DNA of 64,000 nucleotides, from positions 248,001 to 312,000 of the forward strand of contig NZ_SMNQ01000004.1 in NCBI RefSeq assembly GCF_004353505.1, written 5' to 3'. Source of the DNA: Streptomyces sp. WAC05374 (GTDB lineage: Bacteria; Actinomycetota; Actinomycetes; Streptomycetales; Streptomycetaceae). Made by a program: the position numbers and the translations under genes. Below are positions 1-8,142 of the stretch, piece by piece. Below the pieces are notes generated by a model. The model was not told the origin of the DNA. It saw only the letters and a program-made list of their open reading frames with translations, and did not search any database. Every line of letters starts with the position of its first letter. The stretch's first letter is position 1.

Positions 1-475
1 CCATGCCGTAGTTGTCGCCGCCGATCCAGCAGCGGTAGGCCTGCGGGGAGGCGAAGATCCGGTCGAGGTTGATCACCGGGATGCCGGCCTTCATGGCCTG
101 GAGGCCGACCTGGGTGAGCGCCTTGCCGTCGGCCGGCAGGATGACCAGGACGTCGACCTTCTTGTTGATGAGGGTCTGGATCTGGCCGATCTGGGTGGCG
201 GTGTCGTTGGAGCCCTCGGTGATCTCCAGGGTCACCTCGGAGTATTTCTCGGCCCGCTGCTTGGCGTTGACGTTGATGGCGTTGAGCCAGCCGTGGTCGG
301 CCTGCGGGCCGGCGAACCCGATGGTCACGGGCGCGCCGGGCTTGTCGTCGGCGGCCGGGGCGTTGTTGGCGGGGGCCGGGTTCTTGGGTTCGTTGCTGGT
401 GCAGGCGGTCAGCAGGGCGCCGGCGGATACGGCGGCGGTGCCGAACAGCAGTCCTCTGCGGCTGGTTTCTGGCAT
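1..475 (-). CDS. Sugar ABC transporter substrate-binding lipoprotein (partial)
   Basis: Last gene of a three-gene minus-strand sugar importer operon; the C-terminal half runs off the left edge. From the ATG at 475 the 158 visible residues start with a twin-arginine-like ETSRRGLL and a lipoprotein signal ending LLTACTS, so the mature protein should be lipid-anchored at Cys outside the membrane. The next part (VTIGFAGPQADHGWLNAIN, then ILPADGKAL, GIPVINLDR) matches the periplasmic-binding Peripla_BP_4 family of RbsB/xylose/galactofuranose type. About half the usual 340-370 residues are present. The neighbouring permease and double ATPase confirm the role. The substrate cannot be told from sequence. 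Confidence 0.9.
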   Translation of the reverse strand, partial: MPETSRRGLLFGTAAVSAGALLTACTSNEPKNPAPANNAPAADDKPGAPVTIGFAGPQADHGWLNAINVNAKQRAEKYSEVTLEITEGSNDTATQIGQIQTLINKKVDVLVILPADGKALTQVGLQAMKAGIPVINLDRIFASPQAYRCWIGGDNYGM

Positions 476-558
476 GGCGGTGGGACCCTTCCGGTAGGGG
501 CGCACAAAGGGGAGCGGTGAAAGGGGGGTGAGAGGCTGGTGATGGGGGCCGGGGGGTG

Positions 559-1581
559 TCAGGACTCGGCGGTGTCGCGTGCGGTGCGGCGCTGGACGAG
601 GACGGCGGCGACGATGATGGCGCCCTTGGCGATCTGCTGGACGTCGCTCTGGAGGTTGTTCAGGGCGAAGATGTTGGTGATGGTGGTGAAGACGAGGACG
701 CCGAGCACGGAGCCGGCGATGGTGCCGCGTCCACCGCTGAGCAGGGTGCCGCCGATGATCGCGGCCGCGATCGCGTCGAGTTCGTACAGGTTGCCGTTGG
801 TGTTCTGGCCCGAGCCCGCCAGGACGATCAGCAGGAAGGCCGCGATGCCGCAGCACAGCCCCGACAGGAGGTAGAGGTACAGGCGCTGGCGGCGTACGTC
901 GATGCCGGCGAGCCGGGCCGCCTCCGCGTTGCCGCCGACCGCGACCGTGCGCCGTCCGAACGTCGTCCGGTTCAGCACCAGCCAGCCGATGACGGTGACG
1001 GCGGCGAAGACCAGCACCAGCGGCGGTATACCGAGGACGTAGGCGTCCGGGACGCCGAGGTCGAGGACCGACGGGACGGTGACGATCTGGGTCTTGCCGT
1101 CGGTGATCTGGAGCGCGAGTCCGCGCGCCGAGGCGAGCATGGCGAGCGTGGCGATGAAGGGCACCATCCCGCCGTACGCGATGAGCACGCCGTTCACGAG
1201 GCCGCAGCCGAGGCCCACCACGACCGCCGTGAAGAGGATGCCGGCGAAACCGTACTCCTGGGTGGCGACGGTGGTCGCCCACACGGACGCCAGCGCGACG
1301 ATCGCGCCGACCGACAGGTCGATGCCGCCGCTGGTGATGACGAACGTCATGCCGACGGTGACGACGCCGATGACGGACGCCTGGGTGAGCACCAGTTGGA
1401 GGTTGGAGGTGTCGAGGAACTGGTCGGGCCGGGTGATGCCGCCGATCGCGATCAGTACGGCGAGGACACCGAGCAGGGAGAGGTTGCGGACGTCGGCCCG
1501 CAGCCCCAGGGGCGGTCGTCCACCGGCTTTGCCGGCGGGTTCCCGGGGTTCGGCGGTCGTGACCGGCGCGGGCTGCGTCAT
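559..1581 (-). CDS. Sugar ABC transporter permease (RbsC-like)
   Basis: 340-residue inner-membrane permease of the BPD_transp_2 (RbsC/MglC) family, which forms the channel of a CUT2-type sugar importer. Hydrophobic segments begin near residue 34 (LSLLGVLAVLIAIGGI) and continue to the C-terminus. The family signatures VGMTFVITSGGIDLSVG and AIAAAIIGGTLLSGGRGT are plainly visible. I chose the ATG at 1581 because it overlaps the stop of the upstream ATPase gene by 4 nt (ATGA), implying translational coupling; longer in-frame readings upstream are only the shadow of the ATPase gene. It lies between the ATPase and binding-protein genes. Confidence 0.94.
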   Translation of the reverse strand: MTQPAPVTTAEPREPAGKAGGRPPLGLRADVRNLSLLGVLAVLIAIGGITRPDQFLDTSNLQLVLTQASVIGVVTVGMTFVITSGGIDLSVGAIVALASVWATTVATQEYGFAGILFTAVVVGLGCGLVNGVLIAYGGMVPFIATLAMLASARGLALQITDGKTQIVTVPSVLDLGVPDAYVLGIPPLVLVFAAVTVIGWLVLNRTTFGRRTVAVGGNAEAARLAGIDVRRQRLYLYLLSGLCCGIAAFLLIVLAGSGQNTNGNLYELDAIAAAIIGGTLLSGGRGTIAGSVLGVLVFTTITNIFALNNLQSDVQQIAKGAIIVAAVLVQRRTARDTAES

Positions 1582-3104
1582 GGCGTCGGGCTCCCTTCCA
1601 TCACAAGGTCGAGTACGCGGTGTTCGTCGAGCTCCCGGGCGGGCGCCGTGTGCACGACGCGGCCCTCCCGCAGCACCAGCACCCGGTCGGCGAGGCCCAG
1701 CACTTCGGGGATCTCGCTGGAGACGAGCAGGACGGCGAGCCCGTCGTCGGCGAGGCGGCGGATCACGGCGTACAGCTCGGCACGGGCTCCGACGTCGACG
1801 CCGCGGGTCGGTTCGTCGAGGAGGAGGACACGGCAGCCGCGCAGCAGCCAGCGGGCGAGGACGGCCTTCTGCTGGTTGCCGCCGGAGAGGGTGCGGACGC
1901 GGGCGTCGGGGTTGTCGGGGCGCAGGGACAGGTCGCGGGTGGCGGCGCGGGCGGCGGCGCGTTCGGCCGTGCGGTCGATCCAGCCGGCACGGGAGAAGCG
2001 GGCCAGGGACGACACGGAGACGTTGCGCGTGACGGATTCGAGCATCAGCAGGCCCTGCGCCTTGCGTTCCTCGGGCGCGAGGCCGAGTCCGGCGCGGACG
2101 GCGGCGCGTACGCTCCCGGGGCGCAGCGGGCGGCCGTCGACCAGGACGCGTCCGGCGGTGGGGCGCCGGGCGCCGTAGACGGTCTCCAGGATCTCGGAGC
2201 GTCCGGAGCCGACGAGCCCGGCGAGGCCGACGATCTCGCCGGGCCGCAGTTCCAGGTCGACCGGCGCGAACTCCCCCTCCCGGGCGAGGCCCTCGGCCCT
2301 CAGCAGCGGGGCTCCCGCGGGCCCCGGCGCGGTCGGGCGGCGCTCGGGGAAGACGTACTCGACGTTCCGGCCGGTCATCATGGCAACGATGTCGCGTGTC
2401 GGGGTGTCCTCGGCGGACAGGCCCCCGGCGACGGCTCGGCCGTCCTTGAGGACGGTCACGCGGTCGCCGATGCGGCGGATCTCCTCCAGGCGATGGGAGA
2501 TGTACACGACGGCGACCCCGTCGGCGGTGAGGTCGGCGACGATCCGGAAGAGGTTGGCGGTCTCGTCGGGGTCGAGGGCGGCGGACGGCTCGTCCATGAC
2601 GATGAGGCGTACGTCGTGGGAGAGCGCGCGGGCCATGGAGACGATCTGCCGCTGGGCGGCGGACAGGTCGCCCACGGCCCGGGCCGGGTCGATCTCCGGG
2701 TGGCCGAGACGGCGCAGCAGGGCGGTGGCGGCGGTGCGGGCGGTGCGGCCGCGCACGACGAACCCGGCGGTGGTGGGTTCGTGGCCGAGGAAGACGTTCT
2801 CGGCGACGGACAGGCCCTCCACCAGGTCGAGTTCCTGGTAGATGGTGGCGATGCCGAGGCGCATGGCGGCGACGGGCGACTTCAGCTCCACCGGCCGGCC
2901 CCGCCACGCGATGGTGCCGCCGTCGGGCTGGTGGGCCCCGGCCAGGACCTTGATGAGGGTGGACTTGCCGGCGCCGTTCTGGCCGAGGAGGCAGTGGACT
3001 TCGCCGGCCCTGACCTCCAGGTCGACGCCGTCGAGGGCGCGTACCCCGGGGAACGACTTGGTGATGCCGGACATGGTGAGCAGGGGTGGTTCCGGTGTTG
3101 CCAT
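1578..3104 (-). CDS. Sugar ABC transporter ATP-binding protein, two ABC domains (RbsA-like)
   Basis: 508 residues, the normal length for the fused double-ATPase subunit of CUT2 sugar importers (RbsA/MglA/XylG). The first nucleotide-binding domain has Walker A GQNGAGKST near residue 41 and a Walker B ending in VMDEPSAAL; its signature-like motif is LSAAQRQ. The second domain starts around residue 265, has a degenerate P-loop (GLVGSGRSE), signature LSGGNQQK and Walker B LLLDEPTRGVD, the usual asymmetry of this family. First gene of the operon; an AGGGGA-type ribosome site precedes the ATG. The promoter must lie in 3105-3341, where a long G tract sits. Confidence 0.95.
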   Translation of the reverse strand: MATPEPPLLTMSGITKSFPGVRALDGVDLEVRAGEVHCLLGQNGAGKSTLIKVLAGAHQPDGGTIAWRGRPVELKSPVAAMRLGIATIYQELDLVEGLSVAENVFLGHEPTTAGFVVRGRTARTAATALLRRLGHPEIDPARAVGDLSAAQRQIVSMARALSHDVRLIVMDEPSAALDPDETANLFRIVADLTADGVAVVYISHRLEEIRRIGDRVTVLKDGRAVAGGLSAEDTPTRDIVAMMTGRNVEYVFPERRPTAPGPAGAPLLRAEGLAREGEFAPVDLELRPGEIVGLAGLVGSGRSEILETVYGARRPTAGRVLVDGRPLRPGSVRAAVRAGLGLAPEERKAQGLLMLESVTRNVSVSSLARFSRAGWIDRTAERAAARAATRDLSLRPDNPDARVRTLSGGNQQKAVLARWLLRGCRVLLLDEPTRGVDVGARAELYAVIRRLADDGLAVLLVSSEIPEVLGLADRVLVLREGRVVHTAPARELDEHRVLDLVMEGSPTP

Positions 3105-3120
3105 GACGAATCCCCTCGGC

Positions 3121-3202
3121 GGGGGGGGGGGGGGGGGGGGGGGGCCGGGGGGGGGGGGGGGGGGGTGGGGGGGGGGGGGGGGGGGGCGGGGGGGGGGGGG
3201 GG
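3121..3202. repeat. Long G homopolymer tract (interrupted)
   Basis: 82 bp that are G except for a few interruptions: G runs of 24 (3121-3144), 19 (3147-3165), 20 (3167-3186) and 15 (3188-3202), broken by CC, T and C. It lies 17 bp upstream of the ABC ATPase gene start, between that gene and the ROK regulator gene, so on the operon's coding strand it is poly-C. G-rich but mixed sequence continues to about 3341. It could be a true slippage-prone tract or an assembly or sequencing artefact. Confidence 0.9.
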
Positions 3203-3341
3203 TGGGGGCCGGGGTGGGGCCGGTGGTGCGGTGCGCGGGGTGTTGCGGCCGGTGCGGGTGGTGCCGGTGAGGCTGGTGGGGCCCGGACGGGTACGGGTGC
3301 GGCCTGCTGGGCCGAGGAGGGCGCGGTCGGGCCGGTACGGG

Positions 3342-4523
3342 TCAGGCGGGTGAGAACAGGTGGTCGCTGATGAGCCGGGCGGCGCCGGTGACTCCGGCGG
3401 CGGGGCCGAGCTCGCCCAGCACGATGGGGAGGTTGCCGGTGGCCAGGGGCAGGGACGTGCGGTAGACCTGGGTGCGGACGGCGGCGAGCAGGTTGTGGCC
3501 GAGGCCGGTCACCCCGCCGCCGATCACCACCAGGCCCGGGTTGAAGAAGCTGACGAGCCCGGCGATGACCTGGCCCACGCGGTTGCCGCCCTCGCGGATC
3601 AGCGCGAGTGAGGTGGCGTCACCCGCGGCCGCGCCGGCGGCGACGTCCACGGCGGTGAGCCGCCCGGTGGCCTCCAGGCGCCGCGCCAGCTCCTCCGACC
3701 GGCCGGCGCGTGCCGCGTCCTCGGCGTCACGGGCGAGCGCGGCGCCGCTGAAGTGGGCCTCGAGGCACCCGCGGTTGCCGCACGCGCAGGCGCGGCCCTC
3801 CGGCACGACCTGGATGTGACCGATGTCGCCGGCGCTGCCGGTCGTCCCGCGGTACACCTCCCCGCCGACGACGATGCCGCACCCGATGCCCGTACCGATC
3901 TTGACGCAGAGGAAGTCGCCGACCGAACGGGCGACGCCCGCGTGCTGCTCCCCCATCGCCATCAGGTTCACGTCGTTGTCCACCATGACCGGACAGCCGA
4001 GCTCCTGGCTGAGCGCCTCCCGGACGGGGAACCCGTCCCAGCCGGGCATGATCGGCGGCGCGACCGGTACGCCCTCGGGGAAGCGGACCGGGCCGGGTAC
4101 GCCGATCCCGGCACCGTCGAAGCCCTCGGCGAGGCCGGACGCCCGGAGCTTGGCGGCCATGGTGAGGACCTGCTCGAACACGGCGACCGGGCCGTCGCGC
4201 ACGTCCATGGGGTGGTTGAGGTGGCCCAGCACCTCCAGCTCCGCGTTGGTGACGGCGACATCGATGGAGGTGGCGCCGATGTCGACGCCCAGGAAGCGCA
4301 GTCCGGGCGCGAGGCGGATGTTGTGCGACCGCCGCCCGCCGCGTGACGCGGCGAGCCCGTCCGCCACCACGAGCCCGGTCTCCAGGAGCCGGTCCACCTC
4401 GACGGCCAGCTTGGAGCGTGACAGGTCGACCTGGTCGCCAAGCTGGGCGCGGGAGTTGGGGCCGCCGTCGCGCAGCAGCCGCAGAAGTCGCGCCTGGTGC
4501 GCGTTGGCGGGTCGAGCCGTCAT
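3342..4523 (-). CDS. ROK family transcriptional regulator
   Basis: 393-residue repressor of the NagC/XylR-like ROK family. An N-terminal winged HTH (about residues 5-65, RAQLGDQVDLSRSKLAVEVDRLLETGLV) is followed by a sugar-kinase-fold domain with the nucleotide-binding start FLGVDIGATSIDVAV, the EQ/DND motif VMVDNDVNLMA and the ROK zinc site with CxCGNRGCLE (ACACGNRGCLEAHFSG). The ATG at 4523 gives the normal family length; a much longer in-frame reading upstream has no family match. It lies directly upstream of the sugar ABC operon on the same strand, so it probably controls sugar uptake in response to the sugar or its phosphate. Confidence 0.93.
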   Translation of the reverse strand: MTARPANAHQARLLRLLRDGGPNSRAQLGDQVDLSRSKLAVEVDRLLETGLVVADGLAASRGGRRSHNIRLAPGLRFLGVDIGATSIDVAVTNAELEVLGHLNHPMDVRDGPVAVFEQVLTMAAKLRASGLAEGFDGAGIGVPGPVRFPEGVPVAPPIMPGWDGFPVREALSQELGCPVMVDNDVNLMAMGEQHAGVARSVGDFLCVKIGTGIGCGIVVGGEVYRGTTGSAGDIGHIQVVPEGRACACGNRGCLEAHFSGAALARDAEDAARAGRSEELARRLEATGRLTAVDVAAGAAAGDATSLALIREGGNRVGQVIAGLVSFFNPGLVVIGGGVTGLGHNLLAAVRTQVYRTSLPLATGNLPIVLGELGPAAGVTGAARLISDHLFSPA

Positions 4524-4613
4524 ACGTCTCACGCGCCCCTCCCCGCCGTCGTGTCCGGCCTTGGTGTGCTGCTTTCGAGGGGGAACGTAGCAGCGCTTTG
4601 CCTCAGGGGGAAG

Positions 4614-4640
4614 AAGTTGCGCGGCAATCCATGCCAACTT
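4614..4640. promoter_or_regulatory. Possible operator upstream of the ROK gene
   Basis: Inverted repeat AAGTTG (4614-4619) and CAACTT (4635-4640), 15 nt apart, lies in the 225-bp gap between the ROK gene and the divergent small gene at 4749. The gap is less GC-rich than its surroundings, as expected for a promoter region. Binding by the ROK protein is inference only. Confidence 0.3.
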
Positions 4641-4748
4641 TCTCCACAGCCAGGACAAAGGCTCGCCACGGCCCAACTCGCGTACGGTGGACGGCGGATC
4701 GAGCGGCTGGGAAGGCCGGCGGGGCGACCGAGCGGGAAGGGGACCGGG

Positions 4749-5093
4749 GTGAGCAGGGCACTGCGCGCCTTCACGGTGGGCACCCTGGTGGTCGGCTGCG
4801 CCGGCTACGCGGCCACCGAGTACCTCGCCAGCACCACCGGCACGGCCACGCCGCCCAGCCCCTACGCGTCCGAACCCGCGCCGCCGGACTGCGCGGCGCG
4901 GGAGCGGCACCCGGCCGGCTGCCCGCCCCCGGGCGGCGAGTCCCCCGGCGACCACTGCGGGCCCGCCTTCCGCGCGGAGGCACGGTCCTCCGCCCCGCCG
5001 CCCGGCCCCGGCCTGCCGGTCGCCCTGCCCACCGGCGATCCCGGGACCGACCGCTTGTGCTCCTTGGTCGTCGTCACACGCGACAAGGAGTGA
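4749..5093 (+). CDS. Small exported or membrane-anchored protein, unknown function
   Basis: 114 residues from the GTG at 4749, preceded by GGGGACCGGG. The N-terminus ALRAFTVGTLVVGCAGYAATEYLAS is a short hydrophobic segment after basic residues, consistent with a signal peptide or signal anchor. The rest is proline- and cysteine-rich (CAARERHPAGCPPPGG, HCGPAFRAE), with no family I recognise; four of the five Cys would be extracytoplasmic and could form disulfides. It is divergent from the ROK regulator and convergent with the KAS III gene. An upstream in-frame ATG (4497) would run antisense into the ROK gene and is not supported. Confidence 0.5.
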   Translation: MSRALRAFTVGTLVVGCAGYAATEYLASTTGTATPPSPYASEPAPPDCAARERHPAGCPPPGGESPGDHCGPAFRAEARSSAPPPGPGLPVALPTGDPGTDRLCSLVVVTRDKE

Positions 5094-5142
5094 CCGGCGC
5101 CGGGCAAGGGAAACGATGACCGGCGGCACGCGCGCTCCGCCG

Positions 5143-6084
5143 TCAGGGCACCCGGACGACCTGGCCCGCGTACGACAGGTTGCCGCCGAAGCCGAAGAGC
5201 AGGGCGGGCGCGCCGGAGGCGACCTCGCCGCGCTCGACCAGCTTGCTGAGCGCCATGGGGATGGAGGCGGCCGAAGTGTTGCCGGACTCGGTGACGTCGC
5301 GGGCGATCACCGCGTTGACCGCGCCGATCCGCCGGGCGACCGGTTCGATGATGCGCAGGTTCGCCTGGTGCAGCACGACCGCGGCCAGTTCCTCGGGCGT
5401 GACGCCCGCCCGCTCGCACACCCGGCGGGCGATGGGCGGGAGCTGCGTGGTGGCCCAGCGGTAGACCGCCTGGCCCTCCTGGGCGAACCGCGGCGGGGTG
5501 CCCTCGATGCGGACGGCGTGGCCCATCTCGGGGACGGAGCCCCACAGCACCGGTCCGATGCCGGCCTCGCCGGGCGCCGCCTCGACGACCGCCGCGCCCG
5601 CGCCGTCGCCGACCAGGACGCAGGTCGTCCGGTCGGTCCAGTCGGTGATCTCGGTCATCTTGTCGGCACCGATCACCAGCGCGCGGGTCGCCGAGCCCGC
5701 CCGTACGGCGTGGTCGGCGGTGGCCAGCGCGTGGGTGAAGCCGGCGCACACCACGTTGAGGTCCATGGTGGCGGGCGACCCCATACCCAGCCGGGCGGCG
5801 ACCCGGGCCGCGGTGTTCGGGGAGCGGTCGATGGCCGTGGAGGTGGCGACCAGCACCAGGTCGACGTCCGCCGGGCCGAGTCCGGCGGCGGCCAGCGCCT
5901 TGGCGCCCGCGTGGGCGGCCATCTCGTCGACGGGCTCGTCGGGGCCGGCGACATGGCGGGTCCTGATGCCGACCCGGCTGGTGATCCATTCGTCGCTGGT
6001 GTCGACGAGCGCGGCCAGGTCGGCGTTGGTCAGGATCTTGGCGGGCTGGTAGTGCCCGAGCGCGGCGATACGAGTGCCCGTCAT
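5143..6084 (-). CDS. 3-oxoacyl-ACP synthase III-like enzyme (KAS III)
   Basis: 313-residue condensing enzyme of the FabH family. The catalytic triad is visible: Cys in LNVVCAGF (about residue 113), His in VLHQANLR (about 240) and Asn in ESGNTSAAS (about 270). The FabH N-terminus is present (DEWITSRVGIRTRH). These enzymes join an acyl-CoA starter to malonyl-ACP. It stands alone, without fabD, acpP or fabF neighbours, so it is unlikely to be the housekeeping FabH; a starter-unit enzyme for a special lipid or natural product, or a related acyltransferase, is more likely. The ATG at 6084 follows GGGGGTCCCGGGC. Confidence 0.9.
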   Translation of the reverse strand: MTGTRIAALGHYQPAKILTNADLAALVDTSDEWITSRVGIRTRHVAGPDEPVDEMAAHAGAKALAAAGLGPADVDLVLVATSTAIDRSPNTAARVAARLGMGSPATMDLNVVCAGFTHALATADHAVRAGSATRALVIGADKMTEITDWTDRTTCVLVGDGAGAAVVEAAPGEAGIGPVLWGSVPEMGHAVRIEGTPPRFAQEGQAVYRWATTQLPPIARRVCERAGVTPEELAAVVLHQANLRIIEPVARRIGAVNAVIARDVTESGNTSAASIPMALSKLVERGEVASGAPALLFGFGGNLSYAGQVVRVP

Positions 6085-6645
6085 GCCCGGGACCCCCTTG
6101 GTGTGCGAAAGGTTTCATGCGGGTGCAGGAACCACCCAGTTTCGCCAGCGACTGATGAGTAACCGGTCAAGCGATCCGACAGGATTCACGCCCGCCTCTT
6201 GGAGAGTCCGCAACATCCGCGGTCCCGCCCGCCCCGGAAGGGAAACCCGCGCGCGCGTCCCGCGGCCCCGGTCCGGCACGCGGGCGGCGGGCGGGTGGGA
6301 CGAGTCGGACGGCGGACGGCGCACGGCGCACGACGCGCGGCGGGCGGGGACGGCCACGGCCACGACGACGGCCACGGCCACGGCGACGGCGACGACGACG
6401 GCCACGACGACGGCCACGGCCACGGCCACGGCGACGGGCGAGGGGCGACGGGCGACGGGCGACGGGCGACGGGCGACGGGCGACGGTCCGCGCGTACCGC
6501 GGAGTCGGCCGCCACCCGACTCCGTACGTGCAGGACAATGTGATCGTCGGGGTCACCTCGCCGCACGACGGCACGGTGACCACGGCAACCTCCGCGTCAA
6601 GGGCCGTTTCGGCTGCCACCACGTTCAGAACCGGGACTGATCAGC
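6085..6645. other. 561-bp intergenic region with simple-sequence repeats
   Basis: Region between the divergently transcribed KAS III and fdhD genes; both promoters must be here. Open frames through it in several phases are only products of repeat composition. The part at 6085-6200 is less GC-rich (for example TGATGAGTAACCGGTC) and is the likeliest KAS III promoter region. The middle holds the repeat array listed separately. I see no gene. Confidence 0.6.
6350..6484. repeat. GGCCAC/GACGAC array followed by six GGGCGAC heptamers
   Basis: 6350-6435 consists of mixed GGCCAC, GGCGAC and GACGAC hexamers. It is followed by six perfect tandem GGGCGAC heptamers at 6443-6484. The pattern is read equally in all frames and no ORF there has a credible start or family match, so it is treated as a non-coding variable-number repeat. 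Confidence 0.85.
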
Positions 6646-7494
6646 ATGGGACGGGTCACCGAGCGCCGCCGCGTCATCCGCATCCGGGACGGAGCCGTCT
6701 CGACCCGCCCGGACACCCTGGTCGCCGAGGAGCCTCTGGAGATCCGGCTCAACGGCAAGCCGCTCGCCATCACCATGCGCACCCCGGGCGACGACTTCGC
6801 CCTGGCGGCCGGCTTCCTCGTCAGCGAGGGCGTGCTGGGCTCGGCGGCGGACGTACGGAACATCGTGTACTGCGCCGGCGCCCAGGACGACGGGACCAAC
6901 ACCTACAACGTGGTGGACGTCAGGCTCGCGCCCGGCGTGACCGTTCCGGACATCACGCTGGAGCGGAACGTCTACACGACGTCCTCGTGCGGCCTGTGCG
7001 GCAAGGCCAGCCTGGACGCGGTGCGCACCACGGCGCGCTTCCCGATCGCCGACACTCCCCCGCTCCTGGTGGAGCCCGGGCTGCTCGCCGCGCTCCCCGA
7101 CAGGCTGCGGGAGGCACAGCGGGTCTTCGACCGGACCGGTGGGCTGCACGCGGCGGCGCTGTTCTCCGAGACGGGCGAGCTGCTCGACGTGCGGGAGGAC
7201 GTGGGCCGGCACAACGCGGTGGACAAGCTGGTCGGCCACGCCCTGCGGGAGGACCGGCTGCCGCTGGACCGGGCGATCCTGCTGGTGTCGGGGCGTGCGT
7301 CGTTCGAGCTGGCGCAGAAGGCGGTGATGGCGGGCATCCCGGTGCTGGCGGCGGTGTCGGCGCCGTCGTCGCTCGCCGTCGACCTGGCCGCGGAGACGGG
7401 ACTCACGCTGGTCGGTTTCCTGCGCGGCCGGAACATGAACGTGTACGCGGGTGAGGGCCGGATCGCCCTGGAGGCAGCGGCCCCCCGCGGCTGA
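6646..7494 (+). CDS. fdhD: Formate dehydrogenase accessory sulfurtransferase FdhD
   Basis: 282 residues, usual FdhD length. FdhD passes sulfur from a cysteine desulfurase to the molybdenum cofactor of formate dehydrogenase and related enzymes in the cytoplasm. The conserved double-cysteine loop is present as [11 protein letters not shown] (about residues 112-122), and the family blocks [34 protein letters not shown] and [12 protein letters not shown] are clear. No formate dehydrogenase structural gene is in the window; the next gene, convergent, encodes a 2Fe-2S protein. Start ATG at 6646; the ribosome site is weak. Confidence 0.95.
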   Translation: MGRVTERRRVIRIRDGAVSTRPDTLVAEEPLEIRLNGKPLAITMRTPGDDFALAAGFLVSEGVLGSAADVRNIVYCAGAQDDGTNTYNVVDVRLAPGVTVPDITLERNVYTTSSCGLCGKASLDAVRTTARFPIADTPPLLVEPGLLAALPDRLREAQRVFDRTGGLHAAALFSETGELLDVREDVGRHNAVDKLVGHALREDRLPLDRAILLVSGRASFELAQKAVMAGIPVLAAVSAPSSLAVDLAAETGLTLVGFLRGRNMNVYAGEGRIALEAAAPRG

Positions 7495-7534
7495 CCCGGC
7501 TCCGGGAGGCCGGCCGCACGGGCCGGTGCGGTGG

Positions 7535-7569
7535 CCGGCCGGCACGGGGTGCGCCCCCGTGCCGGCCGG
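7535..7569. terminator. Bidirectional terminator hairpin between fdhD and the 2Fe-2S gene
   Basis: Perfect 15-bp inverted repeat, arm CCGGCCGGCACGGGG at 7535-7549 and its complement at 7555-7569, with a 5-nt loop. It lies exactly between two convergent stop codons (7494 and 7580), so it can serve both genes. Confidence 0.75.
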
Positions 7570-7579
7570 TTCCGCGTCC

Positions 7580-7966
7580 CTACCTGCGGGGCGGGTCGAT
7601 CATCTGGAGCGTGAGCGTGTCCGGGGGTGCCGCGACGCCCGGCCCGCCCGCCTCGACCCAGGCGAGGATGTCGTCCAGGCAGTCGTCGTCGAGCGCCCAG
7701 CCGATCCAGGCGGCGCGGGCGCCCTTGCGGCGGCCCTCGGTGGAGGGCTGGACGACCACCACATTGGCCTGGCCGCACGGACCCAGGCAGTCACTGGTGC
7801 GGACGGCGAGCCGGCCGCCGGAGGCCGCGGCGGCCGCGCGGAGCCGGTCGAGCTGGCCGGCGTGGTCGGTGCCGGGGCGCTTGCGGGCGTCGCCGCAGCA
7901 GCAGCCGCGGCAGACGACCAGGGAGCAGGGGCGGGTGGCGCCGGGGCGTATCCAGGTGCGGTTCAC
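7580..7966 (-). CDS. Thioredoxin-fold 2Fe-2S ferredoxin-like protein
   Basis: 128 residues. Cysteines fall in two groups: VVCRGCCCGD (about residues 19-26) and SDCLGPCGQANVVVVQP (about 60-76). This is the pattern of the thioredoxin-like 2Fe-2S ferredoxins related to NuoE and to small streptomycete (2Fe-2S) proteins. The extra Cys in the first group is unusual. The C-terminal half (AAWIGWALDDDCLDDILAWVEAGGPG) matches the end of the same family. It may act in electron transfer; partner unknown, although it is next to fdhD. The start is GTG at 7966, with a poor ribosome site, so the N-terminus is uncertain. Confidence 0.75.
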   Translation of the reverse strand: MNRTWIRPGATRPCSLVVCRGCCCGDARKRPGTDHAGQLDRLRAAAAASGGRLAVRTSDCLGPCGQANVVVVQPSTEGRRKGARAAWIGWALDDDCLDDILAWVEAGGPGVAAPPDTLTLQMIDPPRR

Positions 7967-8142
7967 CGGGCCGTGTCCGGGGCGTCGAATGAGGGCATGG
8001 CCTCACGGTATCCGCCTGCGTGATCATCACCGGGCGGTGGGGTGGGCGATCCGTTCCAGGAGGGCGGCGAACCGGTCGCGGTCGGTGGGCGTACGGCCCC
8101 GGCGGCGGCACGGTGGACGTCCTCGTCCCGTGACGGCGGCCG

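Noticed and set aside
559..2178. Plus-strand frames over the sugar ABC genes
   Set aside because: Shadows of the minus-strand permease and ATPase, rich in Gly/Asp/Glu/Arg and without domains.
6443..6484. CRISPR-like array
   Set aside because: Units are 7 bp and contiguous without spacers; it is a simple tandem repeat, and no cas genes are present.
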